In this document: piece after piece, positions 35,427 to 47,900 of the stretch
How positions within the stretch are numbered: the first letter of the stretch is position 1
How the letters are laid out: every line of letters begins with the position of its first letter
Assembly: GCA_963693305.1 (NCBI GenBank)
Contig: OY855906.1
Coordinates: 3,529,001-3,593,000 of the forward strand
Length of the DNA stretch: 64,000 bases
Reading direction: 5' to 3'
Origin: Meandrina meandrites
Lineage: Eukaryota; Cnidaria; Anthozoa; Scleractinia; Meandrinidae
Position numbers and translations under genes: made by a program
Notes under the pieces: generated by a model
What the model was told of the DNA's origin: nothing
What the model saw: only the letters and a program-made list of their open reading frames with translations
The model's database searches: none

Positions 35427-36368
35427 ATGAAGCCGGTTTACTGGGCGTTTGAATTGAATTGCCAGTGCTTATGACTGGCCAGAGTAAAATCTAGCAATTA
35501 CTCAGCCTAAAAACCTAACTCTGAAATTGAATTCTGGAGACGTTGCCTGTTCCCGACAGACCTATCAATTTTTGAGAGTGGTTGCAAAGAAGTAGCAATA
35601 ACAATAACAACAACAGGACTATGGTCAGTACACGTTATGGACCAGTTTGTCAATATTTTTTTGTCATCAGATTTCCTTGCATCATGTTTGCACTCACATT
35701 ACACTAACTATGAAAAAAGTGACCTGTTTTATTTTTTTTGGACACAAGAAACATGGGAACCCAACAGAACATCCTCTAAATTTCATGCAAGCAACACAGA
35801 AGACGTCAAGACAATGATAATAGAGTTCAACAGTTTCTCAGAATGAGACTGTTTTCTGTACAGAGCTAGAATTTTATGTGCACATTTTGCAAGTTCAATT
35901 GTTCAAAATAGGGGGAATAATATTAATACTGTCATCTGATTTTAAAATAATTTCAAGAACCCTTCTGCATTAGGAAATGTGGGTGACTATTAAACAATGG
36001 CAAAGACTGAAATGGAGCAGTCATTCATCGTCCACTTCCCCATGGAAAAAAAAAGTTGGGCATACATTTCCTATGAAAATCACACCAATGTCGCTGGTTC
36101 AACACATGGTCTTTGTAGTGACCTTGTAACACCATGTGACTGTGTGATTGCTTTTTCACTCAAGAAATAGCATTTAAGGTGGTAACATGATCAACTGAGC
36201 ATACCTTCACAAATAGCTCACAAACAAGCTTCCACCACCTCCTTTCTCTTGCCACTTTCTTTTTGCCCCATACTCAACAGCAGAGCTTGTTTCACAGGCT
36301 ACTTCATAAAAATGCCCTGGCCTTAGAAAAGCTAGTTTTATCAAGACCTGCACAGCAAGATTTTGAGT

Positions 36369-36436
36369 GGGGGGGGGGGGGGGGGGGGGGCTCAAGCGTG
36401 AGCCAGATTGTTTTTTTTTTGGGGGGGGGGGGGGGG
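36369..36436. repeat. Two poly-G runs
   Basis: 22 consecutive G at 36369-36390 and 16 at 36421-36436, separated by CTCAAGCGTGAGCCAG and a poly-T. G-quadruplex formation is possible. Exact length in the assembly should be treated with caution. Confidence 0.9.
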
Positions 36437-37238
36437 CAGAGGCATGCTACCCTGGGAAAATTAGGGTTTTAGTTACTCTCAGATATCGGAAGGTGGATTT
36501 AATATTAACAAACAGTGTGTTAAGCGCAATGTTTTTACAACTTGAAACAGCAATGGTTGCAAAACAACAATGGTGCTAATGTACCAGGATCTAAGAGATT
36601 TTTGCAATTTATTTGTGCTGGCCTTCGAGCTGGCATTATTTAGATTTGCTACACCACGCTGATGAGTCCCAAAAAGGACAGAATGGCTGTCCATGATTGT
36701 AACCCTACTTTATCGTTCTGGTTGTGTTGGTGTCTTGCAAAGTTACTTTTTCACATAGTACTTATCGGCCTTGCTATATTATTGTAATGCTTTTACAGTA
36801 TAAGCATACTAAACATTAAGAACCAGACCTATAGATTTCCTATCAAATCCTGCTTGAAGCAATTTAATTTACTCCAAATCAGTACAACTGCCATTAGCAT
36901 TTACAAACCAGGAATCTGACGATTTTTGCTATACTTCTGCTTAACGTTGTAAACGGTGCCAAAATTTCTCTTTCTGTTGTTGCTACAATCTGCAAATTCG
37001 TTAGTGATGTCAAAAACCATTCTTCATGACTCTTTATCATTGTCTAAATCTGTTTATCATTACTAAATCTCTTGCGTCATTGTTGGGCAAAATGTTTATT
37101 CTTCGGGCAGTGGAAACTGAATGATCATTCACCAGATGCACTCGATACATGATTAACCAATATGGAACTCAAAAACAAAATTTATCACCAGCTTCTGGAA
37201 AGGTGTTCAAATGAAATACTTTTAGTAATTGTTCGTTC

Positions 37239-37266
<28 letters not shown>

Positions 37267-37271
<5 letters not shown>

Positions 37272-38035
37272 GACCTGTGGTAGTGCATTCTTTTATCTGT
37301 ATTATATCCGGCACATACGAAAATACCTTACTAGCGAATGTACTGAGAAATTGATTCATGCATTTATAACCAGTAGGTTAGACTATTGCAACAGTCTACT
37401 CTATGGAGTTCCAGACCATCACGTGCAAAAACTCCAACGTGTTATGAACGCCAGTGCGCGATTGATTTTCTGCGCACCTAAACACTGTCATATTACGCCG
37501 CTCCTTAAACAACTTCACTGGTTACCTATCCGCCTACGCATCGAGTTTAAAATCCTTTTGATCACCTTTAAAGTACTCCAGGGCTCAGCTCCTAAATATC
37601 TCATTGATTTAATTTCTGTTTTACCGCCATCCCGCTATGATTTACGGCGAAATAACAAGGGAATTCTTTTGAGCACCCCAAAGCGTTTCACAAAAGCTAC
37701 CATGGGAGATCGATCCTTCATGATGGCAGCACCACAGCTTTGGAACAGTCTTCCCATAAGCATTAGATCTGCTTGCACCACAAATGATTTTAAAAAGAAA
37801 CTTAAGACATTTTTATTCAAGAAGGCATTTTGTTAATACAATTAGGTTATATTTAGATTTTTATATAGTTCTTCCGTAAATTATTTTTCTTATAGTTAAT
37901 TGTAAATAGTGTAAGTTTCGTTTTTGACTTCATAGAAATTGTAAATAGGTTTTTATTTTTTGTATTTATTGTAATGCGCATTTGATTATTTTATAGAAAA
38001 TGCGCAATATAAATATTAAATATTATTATTATATA
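37267..38035 (+). mobile_element. 5'-truncated non-LTR retrotransposon (CR1/L2-like)
   Basis: An open frame to a stop at 37834-37836 encodes the C-terminal end of a LINE reverse transcriptase: SRLDYCNSLLYGVPDHH, KLQRVMNASARLI, HITPLLKQLHWLPIR, GDRSFMMAAPQLWNSLP and FKKKLKTFLF are the family hallmarks. The endonuclease and the catalytic part of the polymerase are missing, so it is dead by 5' truncation. The 3' UTR ends in a TAT/ATA microsatellite, and an (ATA)n tract also precedes it. The frame itself has no stop, suggesting a fairly young insertion. Confidence 0.88.
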
Positions 38036-38448
38036 ATAATAATAATAATAATAACAATAATATTTTTTTTCCTTTATTTCTTTCTTTATTTGCTTATTTA
38101 CTTAATTTCTTATTATTTTTTCTTTTTACTGTAAAAAAGTGGGGGGGCTAAAGCCCCCCCCCCCCCCCCCCAGCCCCTCCCTCTGTGCAGGCCCTGTTTA
38201 TAAGTAAGTTGGGCAGAACTTCATCAGGATTTAATACGTAACTATTTACCTTGAGCCAACTTCTAAATTCACTTCTGTGCAATGTGTCTATCTAAACCAG
38301 CACACTACAGTGCTTTGTGTTGACCTCCCTCTGTTTTACTTGTACACTGAAGTTTACTCCACTTCTTTATTCAGTTCAGTAACTGTATGATCAACCATTT
38401 CTTACCTCCAGGAAGAAAAGACAAAAGTCTGTTTTACAAATTGCAACC

Positions 38449-38454
38449 TTTATT
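38449..38454 (-). promoter_or_regulatory. Poly(A) signal for MPC2
   Basis: AATAAA on the minus strand, about 570 bp after the MPC2 stop, followed by GGTTGCAATTTGT, a plausible GU-rich downstream element. Confidence 0.5.
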
Positions 38455-39026
38455 TTTGAAAGACAATTTACATTATTATATTGATAATACAACCCTCAGT
38501 GTAGATAAATATACTACTTTTAAATAAAAAAAATTATTGCTGATGAAGTTTAAAAACCATTTTGTTTCCTAAAATAATGTTTCCTGCATATTCCCTAGCC
38601 ACTGTAGTAGCACAAAGCAGGCGATACATTTTAATCTAAAACCTGAAGTTTTCTATGGCTAATTACCTACTAATTTAAAGTGAGGTGTGATTGCTATTAA
38701 TAAATGAAAATGGCTGATCCCCATGGCTGGTTGGCGGACTATTTACAATTAAATAGTTTAGTGCAAAGATAAATGAGCAAAAGTAACAACTTTGGTGCAA
38801 AAACAAAAAAAAGATGAGTCAAGGAACGTTATTTTGTGACAAAAATAAACCTGTGAAAGCACATAGACAAGCTGAAAATATTATTAATAACATTTCAATT
38901 GTGGAACTGTACATTATTAGCAATGTCCTCTTGATCAATCCCAGATGAGAACTGGTTATACTTCAGTTCAACTCTTTTAAATTACAATTAATGCCCTCAA
39001 GCCCTAGCACATAATATACAGTTCTT

Positions 39027-41516
39027 TCACTCTTCAGTTGATTCTTTTAATTTTGCTTGTGAATACCTGTAACTGAAAACATAAAAGAACAAAATTATCA
39101 ACAGTATTGCAACTCATCTGGATTTTACAGTTATTCACAGTATATGGCGTTACATCAAGACAAGATTCCCTAGATGACGATTTTCTTAACCTGATCACTT
39201 TTCTGGTAAAGGTGAAAGAGGGGTTGGCTGGTACATGTATAGTATGATAATATTGCCTCCTTAAAAAAAAACCTACCGGTAAATTAATTTGAATGCCTTG
39301 ACAACAGTAAAACTTCACAGTTGTTGCCACAAATGAGTTACTAAAGATGCAGCAATAAAATACATACTATGCTATTCTACAAAGTTGATTAACTCCTGTG
39401 ATTCCAAGACCAATGTTAACACTAAACAGCAACCAGTTTTTGGGGATGATCACCATGGAGTATCGAGCCCATATCAATCCTGCAACAACAAAAATGATAA
39501 ACTAAAATTGGTGCCTGTGGTGCTGCATTCTTATGTTGTGTTTATGCACTTATGATCAATTTTCATTTGCCACTTAAGAAATGAGGAACAATCTGCGGTA
39601 AGTCACATCTTGCACGAGCTTGTGGGATTGGTACTGGGGAAAGACAAAAGATGAGAAGCTATACTGTTGTGTCTCCAGTAACAGTCCTACAAGTGACTGC
39701 AAGATGAGACAGATTTCTTCCCATTTGTGAAGTGGTGAATGCATGGCATTATCGATCATCTGCAGTTGAGAATAAAAATGTCATTTTTTTTTTTTTAAAA
39801 AAAAGCCTCATAACCTTACTTCTCAACATCCAGCTATGTAAAAGTAGTGTGTGGATAAAAATACAGTCATGTCCTTCACAATTTATGTAGTGTACTGTTT
39901 TCTTGCATACACAGCTATTTTGTGAAACGTTGCCAAAAAGGTATTGTGGATAGTTTTAGGTTCATGGTGCCTTGACTTCAGCATTTCAGGGAAATCTGAA
40001 AAAATGGCACACGATGCCATAGATGCATGTTTGCGAGTGCTAAAAGAAAGCAACTAAAGTAGGTTCGACAGCTACAGTGTCAGGAACAGTGTATTGATCA
40101 CATCCCAGATTACTTTTTGGGATTGCCATGTGCACTTTTTCTTACAACTTTTCTTGAAACAGCTGTATACATATAAATAACAAAGAAATGCATACAAAGA
40201 ACTTGTACAAGTAGCACATTATAGCAGGACAAAACAGCTGAATACAGTTGGTGAGAAAGTGCTAATAGTTTAGCAGCCATCTAATCAGATGCCTGTTTTA
40301 ACACTTTTGATAAATCTCAGAGTATTCTCTATTTTCACTATTCCCATGGTACACCTTGCTCACCCCACAACGTTTTTGCATAAGCATTGTTTTAATTTCT
40401 CTTGGGACCATTGTAAATCCCAAGAGAAATTGAAAACAATGCTTATGCAAAAGATTGGGGGTACACAAGGTGTATTATGAGATCACAAAAATAGCAATCT
40501 CACCTGTAGCTGCCAGGGCAGTGGACTGTGATGGGCTAAGTTTATCAGCTGGTCTTGCAAGATCAGCAATTCCAGCAAATACAAGACCCTTTAAGAAAAC
40601 AGTTCACATTAAACCCATTAATTGGCCTAGCAATAATCTTCTGGAAATCAATTAGTACATCGATAAAGTGAAGTAACATTATTATTTGATGTATAGAGAC
40701 ATGCAATTCTTACCCATTTGAAAGCTGGAGCCCAGAAAAAGATGGTTTGCGGCCCTGAAAAAAAAAATTGAACATAGATCTTATGCAAGCTCTGTAAAAA
40801 CAGCATCAGTCCAAAATGTCAGATGCACAGTTGTCACAGTTGGAGGATCTTTGGGTAAGATTTCTGCACAGCCCCATACATTAATTATGTATGCAGCTAT
40901 TTCATACTATCACTATACACAAACAGCAATCATGAAAAGAACGAGTCAGTCAGAAAATTGTATGCAGAATTGATGTATGGGGCTGTGCGGAAATCTTGCC
41001 GATCTTTGAAACATGACCTAGATGGCCCTGTTCCCAACTGCATGGCAATACAAGGACCCATTATCTTAACAGAAAACAGCCAAATGTTTTGTTTCCACCG
41101 ATAAAATGGATATGAAAATCACCGGAATGATAACCATGATCCAAAGGGGTAAAGTTCATCTTTACCCTTCAGATATGCGTGAATGCATACACAGCGAAAC
41201 GCAGAAAAAATATTGACAGCAAGATGCCATCGCTAAAACCCTATTAAGCTTAATTACATGTTTGACAAATGACAAAGTTTGTCTTGCGAACAGAACACTT
41301 CTTTCAGAATTCTGATCGCTAGATCCGATGTGAAACGCGTTCTGACGAAGGTTTATTTCGAAATCGATGGATGAAAGAAATTTTATGTCAAACTCAACAA
41401 CACACCTAAGAGAAATACTTACCAGCTGGAGCTTTCCAAAACGGAACAAGTTTGCGAGGTAATGCCGCTTCGATCTGTCCGAGGAAACGCACCCAAATTA
41501 CCCTCACTGCACTCAT
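39027..41516 (-). CDS. MPC2: Mitochondrial pyruvate carrier 2
   Basis: Half of the MPC1/MPC2 heterodimer that imports pyruvate across the inner mitochondrial membrane. Minus-strand exons 41516-41423, 40754-40714, 40588-40504, 39479-39368 and 39072-39027 give 125 residues (human 127), all in phase with GT-AG introns. Diagnostic segments are an N-terminal amphipathic helix ending LPRKLVPFWKAPAGPQTIFF, FWAPAFKWGLVFAGIADLAR, RPADKLSPSQSTALAATG and IWARYSMVIIPKNWLLFSVN, which form the three membrane helices. The C-terminus RYSQAKLKESTEE corresponds to the human RYNQELKAK tail. If exon 4 ran past its donor it would stop at once (CRIA-stop), so the GTATGT donor at 39367 defines the proper end. The promoter is shared with the nuclease gene. 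Confidence 0.93.
40349..40473. mobile_element. Foldback MITE in MPC2 intron 3
   Basis: GCATAAGCATTGTTTTAATTT and its inverse with one change (AAATTGAAAACAATGCTTATGC) lie either side of TCTTGGGACC...TCCCAAGAGA, with outer arms ACACCTTG and CAAGGTGT. It is a short non-coding hairpin element. Confidence 0.75.
40846..41008. mobile_element. Foldback MITE in MPC2 intron 1
   Basis: Inverted arms of about 50 bp: GATTTCTGCACAGCCCCATA on the left is matched by TATGGGGCTGTGCGGAAATC on the right, with ATGTATGCAG/TTGTATGCAG words inside. It is non-coding. Confidence 0.75.
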
Positions 41517-41918
41517 TTTACGTACACTGCTACACTGTTGACAATGGTCGCGATTCGATTAGGTAATTTTCAACAAAATGGACAATCTCGTTCCCTGAGT
41601 CCACAGGCTCCACGGTCAGCGGTTTAGTCGCCGGGCGACTAAACCGGCGACTAAACCGCTGACCGTGGACCCTGCAAAATGAGAAAGACTGGAAGTAAGT
41701 GACATTCTAAAAGAGCAGATGATTGGTTAAAATGTGAAATAAGCAGCCAATTGAAGTTCTTGTAAGAAAAGACCCAATCAAAATGGGATATCGAATTTCA
41801 CAGCGAGGAGCGGGAACTTGGAAGCGGGAATAGCAAGATGCAGTTTTGTTTGTTATGGTAATGTAACTCGCAGTTTTCAAGCAGTTTTGCTGGAAATGTG
41901 AGAAAGAACAAAGGAGCA
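41517..41918. promoter_or_regulatory. Bidirectional promoter MPC2/nuclease
   Basis: 402 bp between divergent start codons. Two GCGGGAA motifs (41810-41816 and 41824-41830) match the E2F consensus, and CCAATC is at 41774-41779. A perfect palindrome occupies 41609-41669. E2F sites would suit S-phase expression of a repair nuclease. Function is inferred from motifs only. Confidence 0.65.
41609..41669. repeat. Perfect 26-bp-arm palindrome
   Basis: The 26-base arm starting TCCACGGTCAGCGGTTTAGT is repeated exactly in inverse at 41644-41669, with a 9-base loop GCGACTAAA. The loop itself can pair with GTTTAGTCGC in the arm, so alternative folds exist. The GTCGCC/GGCGAC words recall the dispersed MITE family of this window. 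Confidence 0.9.
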
Positions 41919-44900
41919 ATGAGACTTTACATCCGTAACAAAGAAAAATATGATCCTTTGAAGGCTGGGAAGGCGTTGGTATTCGTGGAATTCCCAGATC
42001 CTCGCGTGTTTTCAGTTGGACAAGTGAAGGAGGTGCGTACTGAACGTAACCTTGAGTTTAGTGTCGTTGCCATACAAAAAGTATTTAAAAAGCTGAGTTA
42101 AATATATGTAAAGAATTTATACAATTTAAATACCCGCTTCCTCGAAAGTTTATAATTATCGTAAACTAATGCAGACTAATGATAAAACTGCCCGTTGAAT
42201 CTACTCTTTCCTCCTGACAGACAAACATGGTGTTTACCTTACAGACGTCGACCCCTTACACTCCTCCTCCCCCGCGTTTTACCTGCATGGCAGGAACTTT
42301 TCTCATGTCTGGCTGTGTCTGGACATGCAGTTTTATACAACTATAAAATTATCAGCTTATAGAGACTCAATCCACTGCTCTGGGCCAGCAATGGACATGA
42401 AATGAATCCTGCGTGATTGTTTCTTATTTCATGTGCCAAGAAAAGACCATTATTTTGTGAAACAACTGGAGCAGTGATAGGCTGTTCCAGGTATTTGTTT
42501 AGTTGGGGAGCAGTGCAAAGACTGGCTGGTGGAAAAAATGGTGACAGAGGTGTCCTCTTCCCACACCACTCCCCTGGGGGAACAGGCTAGAATCACAACT
42601 AACCTTGCATTTTTCGGCAGCCTGACACAATATTACATGTAGGTGGAAATCTGTCTTTGTTTACATGGAAAACCCCTTGGGTGTCCAAGAAAATTTTAGG
42701 AATGATTTTTTGTTCTTTTGTTTTATCGACCCATCTTTTCTCTAACAACATTATTTAGGAGGTCAGTGGTATTTTCAATTTACCTTCCCAAACGAGTTCT
42801 GTTGTGCAACCTTTCATATAAAAACATAGTTTGATTTGCAAGCAGGACTGTGCTCTAAGGGCGCCCGGGTGCCTCAGGTGACTAACTTTTGCCTTTAGGT
42901 GACCAGAAAATCTTATATATAAGCTTTATGCTGGGCACCCTTCATCTCATAGTTTGGACCCTTTGGGCTCCTTATAATTTTTCTTAGAGCACAGCCTTGG
43001 CAAGACAGTAAACATGGAAGTAAAACTCATTTTTACATGAAAGGTTGTGCACCAGAACTCATTTAGAAACAGGGGAAAAAGGCATCTCGGAAATGGACTT
43101 TTGAGTGGCATAAAACCAAAACCAAAGTAATCACTCTGCTCAATCACAAAGGACACAGAAAATCCAGTGATCATAAACCAATCAAAACTTGAAGCAAATA
43201 CATGAAGCCTGCACATGGTATGGGCAAATGTGTGCAAGCCAGTCACAATATTGGTTTTGGTTTTGCATCTGATTGGACAAGAAAGTGGCGTGAATTTTTA
43301 AACCAATCGATTGACTGGGGGGGAGGGGGGGGAGAGACCCTGGGAACGAGGTTGATACTAAGTGAATCTCAATGCCTGCTACATTTGTGTGAACTTGATT
43401 CACAAGTGACTAAGGACTATATGGGGTGAATTGTACACATACATTTATGTCTAAAGATGATACTCTCCCTGATTTTATATGTACGTATTTTAATTGTCAG
43501 GAATTTAAAAAGAAAGCCAGGGCAGCAAAAATTGACTCTTTATATTTTCGACAAGATGATGGCTCTTATGAGGTCTTAGCTGATGATAGGTAAGATTTGT
43601 TTAGAGCTGGCATCACTGAGAATATTTATCTAGCATCTTTACAAATATAGTAGGATTATCACTAAGATTTAGAGTGGATGGTAAAAATACTGTGAAGTAG
43701 GCGGCTGTTGAAGTTGTGGATTGTTACATGTATTGGCTTTAAAGAAAGTAATAAGTAGTGAAGTAGATTATAGTAGGCAGTGAATTTTTCCAGCCACTTG
43801 CTGTTCTAAAAAATCATATGAAGGCAAAAAGATATCTTGTAATGGTTTAAAACCGATTCCAAACATAAGTAATTTTACATTTATCAGTTTGACTTGGGTC
43901 TTTGCAAGGTGCTTAACTGAGTGAATCTGGCAAAATTGAACTTGTGAGTAAGTGTACTCAGCACTGCAAAATTGTAGCACAATATCAGAGTTATCCATGT
44001 AACATTGCCTCAAACCACCAAAACTAACGGTATAATAGTCAGTTTCCTCAACTGTATTTTAAAAACTTATAAATTTACAATATACAACAATAATGCTGTC
44101 GTTGTGTGGAATTATAACAGAACCGTGGGCTTCTACAATATACAAAATGATGCCATTTTGGAAACAACAAGCAACCCTCTGTGGGCTGCTGCCATCTACT
44201 ACAGATTGCGGGAAGTGGAAAGAGATGCCGCCAATCGTGCAGATGATCCAAGGGCTGCTAGAGGATTGGAACAATCACTGATTCAGAAGTACATGGCATT
44301 GGGTATTCTCTTTAATGGAGGAAACAAGTGAGTTATTCAAACCTCTACTTTGGGATACCTCCAATAAAGGGGACAGTCATGTGGTACAATTTTATTCTTG
44401 GTTCAAATTTTATTTTCCTTTGTTTTAAACTCATTATCGTTCATTACCATACACCAAAACAAAGGAAAATAAAATTTGAACCAAGGATAAAATTGAACCA
44501 CAACAGACACACCTATAACCACCAATAAAAATCTGACACCTCCAATTATGGGACACCTTGAAGACTCCACCTTCAGGAAGGATGCACCTTCCATAAGGGT
44601 ATATTTTTCATGAGAACAAACTTTCCTATAGGGTATGCTTTTCATAAAGGCACACTTTTCATAAATCTAAAACACCCCTTCAACCCTCCAAGTTAAGATC
44701 ATTTTAGTCGCCATGGCGTCTAAATTTTGGAGCTGGCGACTGCCTGGCGACTAAAATTGAGAAGAAGGATTGAAAGCGACTAAAAGTTTTCACTGGCGCC
44801 CAAACTTGAGCAGTTGGTGGCCAATGGCCACTAAGGAAAAAAATAAACTTGGAGGGTTGCCCTTCCATACATTTGAGGACACACTTTTCATGAGGTTATT

Positions 44901-47900
44901 CCTCTTATAAGGGTACACTTTTCATAAGGACATACTGGTAGCTTCTTTAAAGGCACACTTTTCATAAAAACACCCCTTACATACATGTAAGGACACACTT
45001 TTCATGCGGTCATACCTCGTGTAATGGCACACTTCTCATAAGGACATACATCCCATAAAGGCGCACTTCTCATTAAGGTCACACCCTCCATAAGTCACAC
45101 TTTCCACAAGGGCGTACATTTCATAAGAGAACACTTCATGAGTGTACATTACTTTTATTAGCAACCTTAGCCATCCCTAACAGATCACATCCTACATGTA
45201 CCTGCAAACCTAAAATATGCTAATTTAAATAAAATAGATTTTGACTAGAAGTGAAGCCTTTTTTGTTTTTTTAGTCGAGAACGACAGCAGCCTCCGTACT
45301 TTGAAGAGTTGGATCAGCTCTTTGAACATCTTCAAACTGCAGGCAAAAAGCCAGTGCATATGTCCCAACAAACCTTGAATACCATGCAGCAGCTGAAAGA
45401 TGATTATGAACAGAATGATGTGCATGAAAGAGATTCCATTGGTCAATTTGTTCGTAGACAGGCTGTGAAATTAGGACTTACTTCAAGTAAGGAGTCACGT
45501 TAAGTCACCAAGTACAGTACACTGAGATTTATCTATCATGTGATAAATATATATTTGACATTGACCTTGTATCCATGATCTCTCTTCTTCACCCCACTAG
45601 GTGGACTGTAGGATTTATTTTGTGTTTTACATCCCTACCAAAACTTAACCCAAACATTAATGTTTAAAGGAAAGAAAATCCTTCTGCTAATAACCCTCAC
45701 CCCCTACCTGAAAAGAAGCCCACCAAACAAGCCTTTTGAACAAATTTGCACCCATTACTACATTAAGAATAAGTACCGGTAGTAAATGCATTGTCATGCA
45801 AATAGTTTGGGTTAAATAAAAAAAAACAAAGCGTTTCGTGGGGACTACTTAAGATCATTTTAGCTTTTAGTTCGTTGATTAATCATTATCCAATTACAAG
45901 AACCCTTTAGTATGAAAAATAATCAGGGCTCAAAATAACGGCCGGTCAACGGACAATGTCCGGCCAAAATGACGATTTGTCCGGACAAAATTTTTGTTTG
46001 GCGGTCATTTTGACTGGTCACGTACATGGCTTTCAAATAAATAACACAAAAAAATTTATTCGCAGTATTTCTTGAAATTTTACAGTAAAATCACAAAATA
46101 TCATAGCAGCGTGCAGTCACAAATTTGTAGAATACAGATGAAACGGTCACGTTCTGCGGATTTGTTAGCGGTTTGCTTAAAATAAAACAGGAAACATCCA
46201 CGTCTGTAAATACACTAAACAGACAACAATGAACATCCCATCAATCAACGTCTGCTATTAACACGAGTACGCAATTACAGTTTGAATTGTCAGGTGGGCC
46301 GAGAAAAATAGCACTCGTTAGTGGATTTAAAAAACTATATGCACCTATAGAAAGTACGAGTTCCTAGCAAGTTTTTCACAAGCAAGATCATGAGAAAATA
46401 ATAAATTCATTAAATGCTTTGAATTTTTTAAGTTCAGTTTCAAGCACATTGTATTTTGAAGTTTTGACAACTTCCTGACCGTATTTGTTGCCTGAAAAAG
46501 CAACAAAGACGTGTTAAACTTCCGGCAAACCCTTACTGAAAGGCCTGATTGCTAAGCATTGTGGACGAATGTGAAATCTTTTCTTGGCGGTTATTTTGAA
46601 ATGGGATATTGGTATCGCATGATACAGGAGAGATATCTAATAGTCGAGGACGTAAATCCTTTTTACTGGACACAGTTGACATGAAGCCGTTGTTGTTTCC
46701 TTTCTTCCTACATGCCGAGCAAAGGCACAGTTATCTCACTTGTAGCATGGGCATATGTCCAATTACTATTTAGTGTTCGATAGTAAAGACCAGTAAAGTG
46801 CTTACAACCAAGATCGCCTCCACCCGTAAGTCATTAACTAATGTAAAACTATGCAGAGTATCAGAGTAACATAACATTACGGCTACTGAGCATTTTGTTT
46901 TATGTAGAGTACAACGCAGAAGAAATGGAAATTCAAAAAGCGAACATAATAAAATGACACTTTTAGCGATCAAAACATTTAAGCTTAAGCCTTATACTCT
47001 TAAACAACGAGTGTTTTAGCTTATGAGGCGAAATTTTTGGTAGAATGGGCTATTGCTTCAAGTAAATACTCAATATTTTGACCGGTCAAAAACGAGACAT
47101 GACCGAGCAAAAATTGATTTGGCCGGTCAACATGACCAGTCAGAATTCCAAAATTATTTTGAGCCCTGATAATAATTAACAATAAAATGATTGTTTATTT
47201 GTTGCAAACAGATGTTTTGCTTATTTCCAATTAGTTAGTCACTTAAAGGGCCACAATGTAAACTACTGGGATGCTGGTAATTGTGTTTAACCCAGTTATT
47301 GTTATTATTCTATTTTATTGCTGATTTTTACATGCTTGTGTATTATTGAACCTTAGCATCTTCATGATCTTATTCAATCGAACAAACACAGTCAATCAAA
47401 TTAAATTGTTTTCATTGATACAAATTTAAAAATATGAATAAAGACTTTTTATTTATTTATTTATTTAAATGTAGAAGAATCAAATGGAAATGGTGAAGAC
47501 CAGCATAATGGAGGCAGGACTGTTGGAGAAGGAGAAGTTGGCAGGTAAGCACAGCCTCACCCAACTGGGCAAAAACTGGTTGGCCTTGCTTTATGATAAA
47601 TGTAGATGTAAATCAAATTTTGACTCTTACTGAAGTCAAAACCAAATATCCATCCATGCTGTGCTTTGAGGTGAAAACTGTTTGATACTTATAAGTCAGG
47701 GTGCAAAGAAAATGTATTTTCCAGGTTTTCCTTCAGGTAAGTTGGAGCCAGTATGTGCTACGTGGAAGGTCTTTCTCAGTTGTCTTCATCTGCCAAGTAA
47801 AAAGCCCAAAAATGTTGCTTGGCCATCAGGCAAGTGATGGGTGAATTCCACTGGCCTGACAGGAAAATCCACTAGTCCTGGGCTATCTAGCCTCATTCTC

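Larger units (their letters stand above)
35427..39026. other. Intergenic region between convergent TMEM242 and MPC2
   Basis: It contains the TMEM242 3' UTR (end not defined), two long poly-G runs, a truncated LINE, a poly-C run and the MPC2 3' UTR from about 38430. No further gene was found. Short reading frames here lack homology and splice context. Confidence 0.6.

Noticed and set aside
37162..37266. Native start of the 224-codon frame
   Set aside because: The first part is intergenic sequence and an (ATA)n tract fused by chance to the LINE frame.
42033..42101. Continuation of the first nuclease exon to a stop at 42101
   Set aside because: The GAG|GTGCGT donor at 42032 joins in phase to EFKKKARAAK and restores the ubiquitin-like pattern. 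Read-through gives an unrelated tail.
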